From Cloeon dipterum (lineage: Eukaryota > Arthropoda > Insecta > Ephemeroptera > Baetidae): a stretch of DNA of 64,000 nucleotides. Under the pieces are notes generated by a model that saw only the letters and a program-made list of their open reading frames with translations, made no database searches and was not told the origin of the DNA. Made by a program: the position numbers and the translations under genes. Shown here piece after piece: positions 1 through 11,800 of the stretch; position 1 is the first letter of the stretch; every line of letters begins with the position of its first letter. The stretch spans positions 22,740,335 through 22,804,334 of the forward strand of contig NC_088788.1 in assembly GCF_949628265.1 (NCBI RefSeq), in the 5' to 3' direction.

Positions 1-3000
1 TTAAACTTTGTCCAAATAGTAAACTGTTAGCTGGTTAACTTGTTATAAATATTTTCGTGGTATGTTGCTCTTTTGATAAAAATGATTCAGGCTGTTGGAC
101 CTATATTTATTCACAGGTGGTGCTTAAAGTAATTTGTAAAAATCTCATTTGTGTATGAGAAAGGTTAAATTTCGCATGCATTGCTGATTTTTTCGGTTAT
201 TTAACCATTTTAAAGTAATGCACTACACTGTTTCCCAAATAATGCTTGAATTTTGGAATAATTTAGCTCTCCCAAGATATGAATGAAAAATATATAATAT
301 CATAGATGCAAATGTCTTACTCATTGTCAGATGATTAACTTATATTTCGACTGTAATGTTTAAATTATGAGCAATAATAAACAACAACATTAGGGAGAAT
401 ATAAGGGATGCAGCAAATTTGTAACCGTTAAGGTCTTTCAAACATTAAAAAAGAGTTTTTAATGATATTACTTTGACGTAGTCTGTCTAATTCATTTTAA
501 AAAATTAAAAGGAAATATGTAGTTACAAAAGAGTTGTAAAAGAGGGACAAATCAAATTTGTCATTTGTGAAATTATTTGGAAGACAAAAATATTTAGTGA
601 TATAACCTAGCCGGTGGTCCCGCACATTTGGAAACAGTGGAAAAACTACACCTCATTTTTAACTGTATAACAGAGCCGAGACTTGTCTCAGGCTTTCCTC
701 CTTTTTTAACTGTTTAGGTCTATAGCTTAATTCCATGCCTCACAAACAGATGATTTAAATCGACAATGCTTTCCATTTTTTTTTGCCATTGCCGAGGGCG
801 AGTCATGGGGGGTGGGAGTGGGGTAAAATGTTACAAATATATTTTCCTTCCCCTGCAGTTCAAAATGTGATTGTTGCTGTCAAAAACAAAATAATCGCAT
901 TTCAATAGCAGAGAAACAGCATTTAATAAATTTCTCTCCACGATCCCTTGGTTCCCTCTAGAGAGTTGTTGCTGACTGAGCATGGCATAATATATATGCA
1001 TACGTCAAAACTGCATAATTATGCAATATGCACTAATGGTGTGCGGATTGTTATATATATATATATATATATATATCTGTGTCCGGTTGGAGGCGTGTTG
1101 TCATTCGTAACTGTGCACTTCAATCGTCATTAATGAGCAGACTGACTGCACGGGCGACTGGCCGATACCGGTGTGTCAGTGTGGGGGGTGGTTGGCGAGG
1201 ACACACGACACTGGGAATACCGCACGTTGGGCAGAAACACACACACGCGGCGCAGAGCACAAATCCAGCTACACGCTTGGCACGCACTGTGTAGGATCAA
1301 TAGCGGAGTGAATGTGTAACAGTCAGTGCGTGCGTCGAGCGCTCCTGCCGAAAGACACGACGGTGTCAACGGACGCGCACAGGGCTCGAATAAGGGTTGA
1401 ACGTGATCACGCGAGAAAGATGCACCCTGTTGCGTGAGACGAATTGGTGAGCATCGGTTCTCGCATCACCAGAGTTCTCACCCGGTTGAGCAACTGCTGA
1501 CGCTTTATCGTCAATGGCTCAGACAAAAATCCCATGTTATATAGCTTTTGTATCCTTTCTATTTTCCAGCCTGTTTAACAATAGTTTGAAATCTATCTCC
1601 TCATTCAAGTTCAACGTGTTTGAGATTCATGATTAGAAATTTATGACTTTTTTGTTGCATGAGGGGTAACTGAAAATTGGCGTCTCTTTTGTTAATTATA
1701 TATAATATTATGCTATCTCAAACGCAAATTATTTAATAGTGATGATAAAGATAATTTGAATCATCGTTCCATACTTTTCCTCAGTTTGTACAATTTATGG
1801 GGGCTATTAAAACGGCACACGTAGTGATAAAACCATAAACCACTGGAAAACTAGCATAATGTGATAGAGTATAAGGCTAGAAACTACTGACCTCCCATTG
1901 TTAACTATTTTAATAGTTCACAAAAACATCAAAAATTAAATAGCAGGTGAAAAAAATTCAACTGTTCAAATTGATTTTCTTTTCACAGAAATTTTTACAT
2001 TTAATACCCTCTGAAAAAACCCTTTAAAGGCCTTGATAGTATTTAAGTGGTTCAATTTGTGAGTAACTTAATTTGTAAATTAATGAGCAATTTTAGTTTG
2101 ATATTGAATTAAGACTGCAAGCTACCAGTCCAGCCGCAGCGGAACATAGAGGAAGCAGTCGGCGCGGCACTTGTGAATTCCAGCATGGAGCACGCAGCCT
2201 CAATAATTTTGGTGAAGTAATTAGTGCAATTAGTACTCATAAATGTTCCACACATGCTGAATTTTTGTTTATATTGGCGTCGCGATGAGAATTGCATGCT
2301 TTCCGCAGACACGCCAATGTGACAATTTGTGTAATAATTACATAATTGAGACGAAACGCAGTCCCGCCCGCACATGGTTTAGCCCTGTATCTTCTAAGTC
2401 GGAAATAGTGCACTGTTGAAGAGGAATTCGTGTATTTAAATATGTAAATGACATAGCTATGCCCCGGGCAGACATTTAAAATGTGGTTGTGGTAGAATAC
2501 GAGGCTTTATCTTCTTCTTGTTTGCATCCCAACATCCGTTGGCTTTGCGGATACTTCTCAGACACTGCAAGTGATAAAACACTCGAAGTGGGGCATAGTT
2601 AGAATGATTATAATTATGATGCAAAATTAAAACATAAATGTGCGTTCAGAGCTACATATCTATTCTGGAAAATACTATTTTTCTCAATGTTATTATGGTT
2701 ATTATTCAATTATGCCGAGAAGAGAAAAGCATTCTCACGAATTTTGTCACAGTTGCGTTGTTTTACATTTTCACCATTTTCATTGTTAATGTGTTGAGAT
2801 AATAAAAGTGGTGGAATGAAGCCACTGTGTATTTTGACGACGGCCATTCAAGTCCCCCCTTTCGTTTCTCGCATCATGAGCAGGAGCAGAGATGTACACC
2901 AGCAAGGGTTAATGAGAGAGCGAAATGACGCCCAAAAACCTACTCCATGTACTGACGAATTTTTATGGCGGCGGTGCGATAAATTTGTTTTAAAATTATA

Positions 3001-3707
3001 CCTCTGTATTAAACATATGTAGCGGGTTGGGGAAATTTTCGCTCTCTATATTTGCAACATAATGCTCCAGGGAAATTAAAGTTTTGGAACACAAAATATG
3101 TATTTGTAGTTTGAAATTCGTTGACTAGTAAGAAGTATTGCCTGAGGGAAAAGAACTCACAATCAGATGTTGCTCATATGAATGGCATTAGAATAAATCG
3201 ACTGAGACGAGATAACAAACTTACTTCTCTTATTGACTACTTGTGGACAAAAAGCCTTTCCTAGTTTAATCTTTATCGCCTCGCTATTAAAATATGATTT
3301 TCTTCGTATTGTACGGAAAAATCAGAGTTAAAGGGCTGGCAATTGAGAAAGCTAGAAATCGATGACAGTATTGTCAGTAAAATTAAAATAAGATACACGT
3401 TGAAATAAATTGCAAGCAAGATGAGTAACATTATATAATATCTGATGAGCTTCTTGTATAACTTACGAAAAAATCCTAGCATGAACTTCATAATGTGCAG
3501 TGTTAAAATTGTTATTTTTAGTTTAGTAAAATTTATTCAGAGCTAATTCAAATTTTGTGTAAGAAGAAAGGAAAAAAAATATTAAAAATTAAAATATTAT
3601 TTTTTTAATTACACAAGATTAAATTGTTTCAATGTGTGTCTTCCCAAAAAGTAAATTGTAACTAATACTTAAAAATAAATTAAAAGTTTAATAAAATTAA
3701 AACTCAC
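1..3707 (-). other. Intron 1 of the ferlin-like gene, running off the window
   Basis: This stretch lies downstream, on the minus strand, of the ferlin first exon. I found no second C2A exon in it, so the first intron is probably longer than 3.7 kb. It is mostly AT-rich and holds a TA microsatellite. A GC-richer patch at about 1080-1500 has several short open frames on both strands, but none resembles a known protein and none has convincing splice sites. That patch could be regulatory or a non-coding exon; nothing more specific is supported. Confidence 0.5.
1052..1076. repeat. (TA)n microsatellite
   Basis: An uninterrupted run of about 12 TA units inside the ferlin intron. It creates a spurious run of alternating Tyr-Ile codons in one frame. 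Confidence 0.95.
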
Positions 3708-3786
3708 CTCTAAACTCGATTTTGGCTAGTTTGTCGCCCTTGCATTTTGGCAGGAAGAAGTCCTTGAGCCTGACAACGAGCGACAT
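3708..3786 (-). CDS. Otoferlin-like ferlin, first coding exon (N-terminus of C2A)
   Basis: The minus-strand ATG at 3786 opens a 26-codon exon plus one base, followed by a perfect donor GTGAGT at 3707-3702. The peptide starts MSLVVRLKDFF and ends GDKLAKIEFR. From family knowledge this resembles the extreme N-terminus of otoferlin, where a first beta strand of type M-x-L-x-x-x-L-K is followed by GDRIAKVTFRG; the exon boundary after Phe-Arg-(Gly) also fits. Ferlins are large tail-anchored multi-C2 proteins that couple Ca2+ to membrane fusion; otoferlin acts in vesicle release. Only about 1% of such a protein is visible and the rest would lie left of the window. The gene follows the tetraspanin on the same strand, 1.2 kb downstream of its stop. 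The match is short, so another C2 protein is possible. Confidence 0.55.
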
Positions 3787-5019
3787 TTTCCCGATGGCAG
3801 AGATCGAAGCAACACGTTGAGTGGTTGTTGTTAGTGGAGCTTTGCGCTGAGTCGGTGCACCCTGAGCATGGTGCCCGCCTCGTCACTCACTGACTCTTTG
3901 ACCCGCAATCAGCAAGAAGGCCGCCTCTACGCATTGCGCAGATGCCGAGCTGGCGGCCCAGCTTTTTAATTTTATCGACTCCGCGACTCAATCGTGCCAA
4001 AAGCCAATTCGCCTTTCATTAGGACAATTCCCCCTCACTTCCGTATCGAGCTGCTTTTAAATTTTTCACCGCCTGATTCTTCCTTGCGCCGAGAAAAGAC
4101 TAAAAAGACAAACGCAGCAAATTGCCCTGTGAAAACTCGCTTGTCCCGCGGTTATTTGAGGCTGGAAGCAGCAACGCAACCCGCCTGACATCTCTTGGAG
4201 ATAGCGCAGCCTCGGCGGAGAACGCTCCGAAGACTAGTGCGACATCTACATACGTTTTCCGCTACAAAAAGTGTGGATACTGTCGATATTTTTTCTCCTA
4301 TAAGCTCTTGTTAAATTATATTTATAAATAATTTTCTTATTGGAAATGTTGGAAATAAATGAACACAACCTCGAGGGGTCACCTATTTCAAAATTTAAAT
4401 AATTTTCTATTATTATTTTAATATAATTTTTAAATAGAGGAAATTTAATAAAATTAATATTCATCTATATATAAGCTTATTTGCAATTAATTTTTACTAA
4501 TTGTGCATTGGTATAGAAAGGTAGTTTAGCATTATGAAATATTAAAAATTGTGTTTGAAAGGCAAAAAGTCATTTTATTTTGTTCTGCCATAATAAATAA
4601 AAAATCAAATAGGTTAAAGTTTTAGCAGGTTTCGCATACACGACCCATTTTAATGTTCGTTTTCTCCTTCTTGAGATTCCACAGAGATAAGATTTTATAC
4701 TTGCAGAGTAGAAAAATTTATTTCGGAAATAAAATTTGTATTCCCTAATAAAACTCTAATTATTGTTTTCAGCCACTACAATCATAACATTATTTTATCA
4801 TATATATTTACATTTAACTCGTTTTTACCAATTTTAATTTTCTCATAACACACGAAATAAATAAATCTTAAATTAGGTACATTGACTAAATTCCTCCACT
4901 AATTATAATACATTTTGGGAGAAAATGAGGTGTGGTGTAAAAATTTTGGCGCCGCACATTTTACACGGACACAATAATCCAGAGGAACAAAAAAGTTTTT
5001 AAAGAGACACATGCGCTAA
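3787..5019 (-). other. Intergenic: tetraspanin 3' UTR and ferlin upstream region
   Basis: The right part should be the tetraspanin 3' UTR. The left part, GC-rich at 3790-3960, should hold the ferlin 5' UTR and promoter. The middle (about 4320-4900) is very AT-rich. I see no coding exon and no clear TATA box for the ferlin. Confidence 0.5.
4717..4722 (-). terminator. Candidate poly(A) signal of the tetraspanin
   Basis: AATAAA on the minus strand (forward TTTATT), about 300 bases past the tetraspanin stop. It is the first canonical hexamer I noticed downstream. In AT-rich DNA the hexamer also occurs by chance. Confidence 0.35.
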
Positions 5020-8000
5020 TCAGGTTCTGCTGGAGGTTCCTGTGCTGTTTGTATGAGATTGTCTTTCTGGTGGATCACGGAGCTTAATGTACAAGCTGCA
5101 GGCTAACACCATTCCGAAAATTTGCATCACGCAGAAGCCGAGTCCAACTCCACCAAGGATGTTCAGGTGCTCGCTCATTTCACTTGCTAATCTATAAATG
5201 CAACCCTAGAACAAATCGAGTTTATTTTTATCAATGCATAATGGCATGGAATTAGATGATATAATTAAAAAAAATATTATATGAAACGACTTGTAAATTT
5301 ATTTACTCAGCAGTTCCACCGATTAGAAATGTTCATCATTTGCGCGACAAGTAAAAAATTATTATATATTTAAATCATCATTGGATGAAGCAAAGGCTAT
5401 AAAATTACAGAAGACCGGAAATATCAACACCATGAAGAATTTATCTTACGTTGTAGTAAATGTTGCTTGGGTGGTCTCGCACTCCACAGTTTTCGGTCAT
5501 GGTAATGCAGCAGGAGTCTGGTACCAGATTCTTCACGCCCGGATTTTCCGTCAGCCAGCGAGAGTACTTCCAGTCTTCAAATCGGACGGCCCCGCAGCAC
5601 TTGAACTAAATTGACGCGCTAATTAATTGGAGCGCCTTAGACAGATAACCACGTCGATAATTTAGACGCAAATTGAGATTTATCGCCTGAATTAAGATGT
5701 TATAAGATTGGGGCTTTATGACGCACCTCAAACTGCAGCTCATCAATGGCCTTCGTGACCTCCGGGTTCATTTGGTAGCTGTCGATGAACGTCGCGTTCA
5801 AGCTAATGCTGAGCTCGTTCTGCACATGGCCCTCGTAAATGTAGGCCAAGATGCCGACCATCGCTTCCAGAAGGAAGATCAGAAGGAGTGTGAAAATATA
5901 CTAGAATCATATTTATGATAATTAGGTAAAAATCTTAATTGTTTTGTGTTGTTCCAGACTAAGAATAACTAAAACCTATTACATTTATCATTAATTTTTG
6001 TAGAAAACTGCAGCGGTATACATTTATAAGGTGTGACACAATATGCATCAGTACTACTATTAGTCAGCTCAGAAAAAGTAAATTCATATTAACGCCCTCT
6101 CCCTCCGTACCAGGGTAAAAAGGTGTAAAAATTATCATCATCATCGGGACCCCCCAGATCGACGAACGTTAAAAATTGAGCCCTGTTCTCCAGCTCATGA
6201 GGAGTGCCTGACCAATTTTCACTATAAAATGGCATCACAATGTTTTTGCCTTGGATCAAAAATAAAATAATATTTATACTGTTAATTTATATACACTGCC
6301 AAAAAAATAGTTAATTAATAGATGAAGAGTTTCATTGGAGATGTAGATTGTTTGATCATTCAAAATACAAATTAGTCTGAATTCATTATTCTTCGCCAGC
6401 CGATCGTTATCCTCTCGTCCCCATGCACGGCCGTAATTAATATGCGCCATTCTGGCACATGAGAGGCACTTATAAATTGGGAGATAATGGCGGCTACTCG
6501 CATTGGTGCAGTCTATTAATTAAGCGGCACGGCAGTGGCGAATAAAAAAAAAATATACCGATGAAACAAAGCATATTATGGCAAATGTTGGTGTGGAATT
6601 CCCGTTGTAGATCCATTAGTGTAGAGACAAGTGCGGTCCATCAACAGGACCGGAATTTTTTCAAGAGGTATATATAGCCTCTCTTGTTTGAGGAGACGAG
6701 TCATTTTTTATCACTGCATTCCTGCGGATGGCCTGAACACACAAAATATATCTCAAACAAAGGTCCAATTGGCTACTGCGCTTTAGAGTAGGAAAAACAC
6801 TCGCTGCCTTTAACCCTATTCCCAATTCAAAATTTACAGTCCACGAGCTGACAGGAATTTCTCCGTGCTCTGGCAAATGGCTCAATTTTTCTTTCGCCTC
6901 AAAGCCTTTAATTGGTCACAAGGTGTCAGCCTAATGGTCCCAATTTAACGCTACGACTAAATTCTTCGAGGAGCTGTCAGAAATCATGTCCAGTTATATT
7001 TTACTCTGTGGTTTCTCGTCAATTCAAATTAATCAAGATGATGAGATATGATGCGTGAAATTTCCCAATGATTTTGGGAATTATAATCTATAGATTTTAA
7101 GACTTTAAAAATTACATTAGGATAATTTATTCATCTGAGCTTTGAAGAAACATTTTAAATTTGCGGAATCAGAATATATATTATCCTGAAACCTTCAGAC
7201 ATTTGAAATAAAACGTATTTTGAGAAAAAAGGACACATGAATAATATGTTACGCATTACCAAACTCCACTTGAGCCCTATGCTGTGTATCTGTCTTTACC
7301 CCTTCAATTTTGCTCTACAGGAAAAGCTAATATTGCCCGAACCTTATCAGTAACAGGCACCTCGGGCTGCTTTTCCCTCTTGTACAAATATAGACACATG
7401 GTACGATATCAGCAGCGTAATGCCTCTCTAATCTTGAGAGCAAGGAATAATAGGGAACGAGCCGCCACCGCCACCACCTCGCGTTCCTTTTCCTCTACAC
7501 TTTTTAATAATAATAGTAAAAGTGAATTTTCTCTCCTAGCCCGCCCAGCTCTGCAGCTTTATGACCACTTCTTTTCTCTCATGATTTATTTATGGCCATG
7601 TGCGCCGCGCAGCGAACCCAATACATTCGAGCGTTTTTATTTATACGCGTTTTGAAGACCGTCCAGATATTAATGTGTTTAAAAATTCTCTCAATTACAT
7701 GGAACAAACGTGTTGAGCCTAAAAAGAACTAAATGGTATTTGGGTGGTCCAAAATAACTGGCGTTGCATTATACCCAGACCTGGGTGAATGAGATGTTTT
7801 TACCTTTAATTTTGAATTATCAATATTTAACGGACGTCCAACATTAAACTTCACTTCTCCATAATTTTTGAACTTACAAATTCAGCGCTGAGTGTTTTTT
7901 TTTGTGACATATAAATGGTATATTTCGACGTATTCCAAAATCGCACCTTTATAAATTTCGGATTATTGGAATAAAAATTATTCTAAATTTGAATTTGTAT

Positions 8001-8824
8001 TTGAATTCATTTTCAATCAAATGTATAATACAAAAAATACACTTCAAATTGCCTTATAGCATAATTAAATTTCTGTGCCTAATAAATATATTTAGGAACA
8101 TGTGGCTGGATGCTCACCATGAGAAGGAGGCACTTGTTTTCCTGACACAGGGCCACACAACCAGCGACCCCGGCCAAAATGGTGAGGCCTCCGGCTAGAA
8201 CCAAGGTGTAGGCAGTGAGTGCGTAGGTGGATGTGGCCAGGAGGGCCACAAACTGGTGTTTGGCCACAACACTCCAAACTCCCACGCCTAGGACGAGCAG
8301 TCCCGCAATCTGTGAAGTGTGGTGTTAAAAGTTAGTTCGGAAACATAATTATCGACAAATGATACAAATCAGTATTATTTTATAGGGTTATGAAAATAGG
8401 GCAATATTTCAAAAAATGATGGAATACAATTTGAAAATTGAGAGTGGTATTAGTTTTGTATTGTGATAAAATATTATGCTGTGTTTATTATTGTACAAAT
8501 TGTCGTTTAATGTTGTTTAAAACAAAATACTTCAGTGTTTATTTTAGTGAAGAATAAATAAATAAATTAATTAATATTATCAAACACTGAAAATTTCAGT
8601 AAATTATCAATTAAGGTTGTCATTCATCTAATCAAGAACAAAATAAAATACAATTAATTAATTCAATAAAAGTAAAGCTAAAAATCCACGTGCTTTTAAC
8701 TCACCAGAAACACGACGTTAAATATGTGAAGAACATTTTTAAGGAATCCAGTGCTGCAACAGTCCGAGTCGGTTCGCTTTTTTGGCGGACCTGACGGGCC
8801 GCCGCCGCCGCCACCGTTGGCCAT
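5020..8824 (-). CDS. Tetraspanin, CD151/Tsp74F-like (275 aa, 5 exons)
   Basis: Exons on the minus strand are 8824-8705, 8309-8118, 5900-5727, 5605-5450 and 5205-5020 (stop included). All joins are phase 0 with GT-AG introns; the first donor is GTGAGT. Tetraspanins are four-pass membrane proteins that organise integrins and other partners into membrane microdomains. The protein has a glycine-rich cytoplasmic N-tail (MANGGGGGGPSG) with a Cys pair at 22-23 as likely palmitoylation sites. TM1 spans the exon 1/2 junction, TM2 is in exon 2, TM3 starts exon 3 and TM4 is in exon 5 (GGVGLGFCVMQIFGMVLAC). The large loop carries the hallmark CCG (165-167), SCC (194-195), C202 and C216, giving six loop cysteines, and one N-glycosylation sequon, NAT, at 139. 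NCGVRDHPSNIY just before the last loop cysteine is typical of the CD151/TSPAN11 group. Length is normal and the gene appears complete. Confidence 0.95.
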
Positions 8825-11800
8825 GGTATCCTTTCGTCAAGCCGCTCAGCGGAGGAAACGCCTACACGTGGAACCTGTGCCGGACACACCGAGATCAAAT
8901 GAGATCCAGAATTAAATGCCGCAGCCGCGCGCACACATCATTAAATCACCGAAAAGCAGAGGGACCTTTAACAAAAACTCTCGCACGAGCACGCCCAAAA
9001 TGCCATGGAATAAATATAAAGCTTCGCGTTGGCCACGTTTGGTCGTATAATTTGAGATCTGTTCTTTTTATTATACCAAAAAGGCGCCATTATTTCTCAC
9101 GGGTGTCCTTCATTTGCATACCAAATTGCTTGATTCACTGCCTGAGCAGCCGCGTGTCCACTAAACAAAAGAAACAAAGGCTTTGACATTTCAAGAACAA
9201 AGGCTTCTATGACTCGAAAATTATGTTTGGATGCAAACGAGTCCAGCAATTTCCATTCGTGATGTGATATACACATTTTTGCTACATTTTACTCCGCTTA
9301 ATTTTTGATGAATCGACTCTAAAGACATGACTGACACAAATCTTTTTGCCATGCGAGCGAAATTTCTGCCAAGACATGCTCACGACGAGATGTGATTTGA
9401 GGGAATTGGAACCTCTTCAAAGGGAGCGCATTTTCTACAAGTGCCGTCAACCGTATAACTTTCTGGTATTCGTGAGGCCATTCAGTCAGAGTCATTTGTG
9501 CAAGATGTTTTTATCTCAAAGGTCTATGACTCCGCTGCGTCAGTCACGTTTTGAGCCATTGTTGCAGCCTTACAAGTCAAAATATGAGAAACGCGTTGCC
9601 AGAATCTGTCTGACTGACGGGCGGAGTGAGGTAAAAAAATTAAAAATATTGATAATTTTGGAAACTTGTTATAACTTGCAAGAAGCACCTGTTAAAAACG
9701 AGAAAAAAGTTCTAGGGTTTCTTTACAGTAATTACCGCTTGGCTGTGACTAATTTATGTTCTGATCAAAGGTGATAGCATGGAAATCGGCTTCCCGCTTA
9801 TGAGCTCAACCTATAATCTTGCCACGTTGAGTAATTTAGTGTGTTCTGGTCGGGCAATAAATTTAAACAAAGGAAAATCGCCTGAAAACGGTCAGGCGAA
9901 ATAAATGGAATTGCGACCTGCAAATTAGAAAGCATCATGCCGACAAGTTGTAAAATGAGTTTTATATCCTGAAGACTTTTAATGCATCCAAATATTTTAC
10001 ATGTGTCCAAGGTAAAATTGAAGTGAGTATTAAAAATTCGATTAAAATTCCAGCTGAATGCCTTCGCATCCGACCATATAGCGAAAATTCAGAGGTCAAA
10101 TCGATTATTCGGACAAGCCTGGCGAGGCAAAAATCGATTTAACGAAGTGTTGGACCTTTCCGTTCCGCCAAATTCGATTGATTCGTGCCTCTTGTTTTGT
10201 AAACGCCGCCGCTTAATGCTGTCACTCGCGACGATTGCATCGATTTATTTTACTTTGCTCGCGGCTCCAGCAATTCACCGCATCTCGTCGGGCGTTCTTT
10301 CAAGAGAGCAGCCCTGGCTTCAACAAACGGATCTCTTTTCTTTTATTTTCAATCTGTTCAGCGCCGCAGAGGGCTAACCAGTTTTGCGACATTCAAGACT
10401 AAAGGGCAGGCAGCGCGTGTTTGGAATAAAATTGGTCTCCTTTCTTGCGCTAATTTATATAAAAATGCTGCTTACTTAACACAAAGCGCACATCATGTCA
10501 GGGGCAGTGAAAAACGCGAGATATTACCCATGCATGAATTTACCTCAAATGTGGAAAATTCCTTAAAACAAAATTTTTGTGGAGTGGTATTTTCTTCTAA
10601 CTTTTCCATCGTGGTCATTCAAATAGTTTGCAATTTTTTTGTGCAATTAGTTGAAATTCATTTGTGCAAAACGACCCGGAGTATACTATGCAGAAAACCG
10701 AATTCCATCTTTACTGGATATGCGTCAGAATGCTTAATTTGGACTCGAGAATCTCAAAACAAACCATAGAGGTATGTTTGAAATCACATACCGACTCTCT
10801 AAAGTCAAAATATCGTGAATGATTTTGATTTACTATTCCTCATAGTGACTGCAGTAATAAAATAGCCAAAAAACTACCAATTAAAAAAAACAGCCATGTG
10901 TTTGTCTGCCCTGCGCTGCAGTGTGACTTTATGGCGAAAATAGCCAGCAGTGGCGGCCAACTTTTGTGACAGCGCAGCCTGCTTCTGCAGAACAATGATC
11001 CGCTGTCGCGCGAAACATGGATCCGCCCCGCATTTGGTTTTTGTTCAGTGCGTGAGCACCCAAATTTGGAGTCTTTTCCTGTGGTGTATGGTAATTTGCA
11101 TGCCTTTTACGGCAGCCTCTTTTCAATGCGGCCAATTATTGGCCGTGTCACCGACACATGATTTGTTTCCAATTAGCTTCTCATTGTTTGCTGAAGCCTC
11201 GAGCTGTTTTAAATCCATTGATCTAAAGCCACAAATTGGCTCCCATATTTTTCAATGGACGCAAATCCAAACAGCCGCGGAGGCTCATCTCTACGGGAAG
11301 AATACAAAACCTTTCGCACTTGTTTAAACTTCAATCAGCGCCAGCCTTTTTGCATGTGATCGCAGCTGGTTTTGTTTGTAGAGAGAGAACAGTTCCACCA
11401 GCAGAATAATAATTATTGATGCAATATGGGTTAAGCTTGGTTAAGGCGACTGACAACCTTGGTTGACTCAGTTTGTTCCCCGAGTACTCTAGATAAATTG
11501 ATTTCACCATAAAAATTCTCAAATATGTCCAATATCTCTCGCATATACGAAGTTTGAATTCTTTCTCTGTCCCCTTTTAAACTGACCTTAAGCGCGAAGA
11601 GGAAGAATGTTAATTCTATTTATCTCGTGCATAACATGATTACTAAGCAGGAAATATTAATTCCATTCGAGTATTATTATTCTCTGGCGTTGCCAAGTGC
11701 GCGCATTGCATAATATAATTCCAACCCATGCCGTTGAATTGAAACATTATCGCATAATTACAATTAAGAGTCCAGCGGTGCGTGCGTCAGTTTTGTTTTT

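Noticed and set aside
1081..1500. GC-rich patch as the second ferlin exon
   Set aside because: No frame on the minus strand gives the expected C2A continuation and no suitable acceptor was found.
9346..9774. 142-codon plus-strand open frame upstream of the tetraspanin
   Set aside because: No similarity, signal or splice support. Frames of this size are expected by chance in GC-richer islands of a 64 kb window.
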